Assembly (NCBI GenBank): GCA_002473385.1
Contig: DKTR01000035.1
Span: 437 to 22,542 of the forward strand
Length of the DNA stretch: 22,106 nucleotides
Direction: 5' to 3'
DNA from: Lachnospiraceae bacterium UBA7225
GTDB lineage: Bacteria > Bacillota > Clostridia > Lachnospirales > Lachnospiraceae
Positions 21,881 to 22,106 of this stretch are shown piece by piece. Positions within the stretch are counted from its first letter, which is position 1, and each line of letters starts with the position of its first letter. A program made the translations under genes and the position numbers. Under the pieces are notes generated by a model. That model did not search any database. It saw only the letters and a list, made by a program, of their open reading frames with translations, and was not told the DNA's origin.

Positions 21881-22106
21881 CTTCAGATATGAAAGCCCGC
21901 GGTTCTGCGTTCGCGTGCCTTTTTTGCTCATTCCGGTTAGCGTCTCTCATGCAGAATCGCTCATGTGAGCAAGCTCCCATCGCGGTTCTGCTGATGTGCC
22001 TTCTTCAAATATGAAAGCCCTCGGATTGCTCCGTGCTGCGCACTCCCGCAATCCTGCCCTGCATTCGCAAACCGCCCCGCTCTCTGCGTTCGCGTGCCTT
22101 TTTTGC
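21881..22106. repeat. Hairpin-rich repeat mosaic upstream of ribF
   Basis: A 24-base sequence is repeated exactly at 21904-21927 and 22083-22106 (core TGCGTTCGCGTGCC). A second module of about 22 bases occurs at 21881-21902 and 22003-22024 with two differences (core ATATGAAAGCCC). A third related segment, CGCGGTTCTG, occurs at 21898-21907 (first base differs by phase) and 21981-21990. Between the modules are an interrupted hairpin at 22023-22054 (GGATTGC/GCAATCC with inner GTGC/GCAC), a 12-base palindrome at 21959-21970 and an outer pairing of 21951-21960 with 21982-21991. The region is over 200 bases long and ends at the ribF ribosome binding site. The family is not one I recognise; it resembles REP-like or small non-autonomous elements in structure only. 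Confidence 0.75.
21961..22106 (-). other. Open frame running in from the window edge through the repeat (possible 3' end of an upstream gene)
   Basis: On the minus strand one frame stays open from the edge for 48 codons to a TGA at 21961-21963. It starts KKGTRTQRAGRF and ends NRDGSLLT. A second frame is also open to within 22006. The residues come almost entirely from the repeat modules, and the ribF-proximal repeat copy encodes the similar KKGTRTQ...RGLSYLK in the same phase. It could be a repeat-derived tail on the preceding gene (truB is the usual neighbour) or chance. The start is outside the window. Confidence 0.2.

Noticed and set aside
21872..21931. Extended RibF N-terminus from 21931
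   Set aside because: The residues are repeat-encoded, and a proper ribosome binding site serves the ATG at 21871.
21872..22106. FMN riboswitch upstream of ribF
   Set aside because: The conserved FMN aptamer segments (such as AGGGUGAAAUUCCC) are absent; the structure is explained by repeats.
21881..22106. CRISPR array
   Set aside because: Only two exact copies of a 24-base sequence, unequal contents, no regular spacers and no cas genes.

Overview
The window looks like chromosomal core sequence from a low-to-mid-GC anaerobic Firmicute of class Clostridia, most likely a Lachnospiraceae-type gut bacterium. This is inferred from gene orders (FAD oxidoreductase-cmk-ispH-S1, ribF-rpsO-pnp), from the biotin-dependent Na+-pump decarboxylase cluster, from strong AGGAGG-type ribosome binding sites and from the protein sequences. 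I see no rRNA, tRNA, CRISPR array, transposase or phage gene. All genes except one (1783-2844) lie on the minus strand.

Region by region, from low to high coordinates. 1-723: an IscU-like Fe-S scaffold protein and the first codons of its downstream neighbour, probably a GGGtGRT-family gene. 868-2844: a secreted SH3/3D-domain wall protein and a divergently transcribed DEDD-type exonuclease. Two sigma70-type promoters lie back to back between them. The wall-protein leader can form two mutually exclusive hairpins, one terminator-like, and the exonuclease mRNA should be nearly leaderless. 2961-6870: S1-repeat protein, IspH, cytidylate kinase and a HI0933/BaiN-type flavoprotein, transcribed as an operon that starts with the flavoprotein. 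6968-12356: a five-gene operon encoding a CoA-type carboxyltransferase, OadG-like gamma subunit, biotin carrier, Na+-translocating beta subunit and a 5S-type pyruvate/oxaloacetate carboxyltransferase. It has a clear promoter and a terminal hairpin. 12537-18189: two D,D-carboxypeptidases bracketing a zinc-dependent phospholipase C-like protein, ScpB, ScpA and a metallophosphoesterase. 18318-21871: PNPase, ribosomal protein S15 and RibF. 21881-22106: a hairpin-rich repeat mosaic that runs right up to the ribF ribosome binding site.

The genes serve central functions: Fe-S and isoprenoid metabolism, translation, RNA decay, chromosome segregation, peptidoglycan trimming and Na+-coupled decarboxylation. 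The parts most worth follow-up are (i) the dual-carboxyltransferase Na+-pump operon with its unusual CoA-type subunit, (ii) the putative attenuator ahead of the 3D-domain gene, (iii) the leaderless exonuclease promoter and (iv) the repeat mosaic upstream of ribF. No wholly unknown multi-gene system is evident. All family calls were made by reading motifs; no database search was run.
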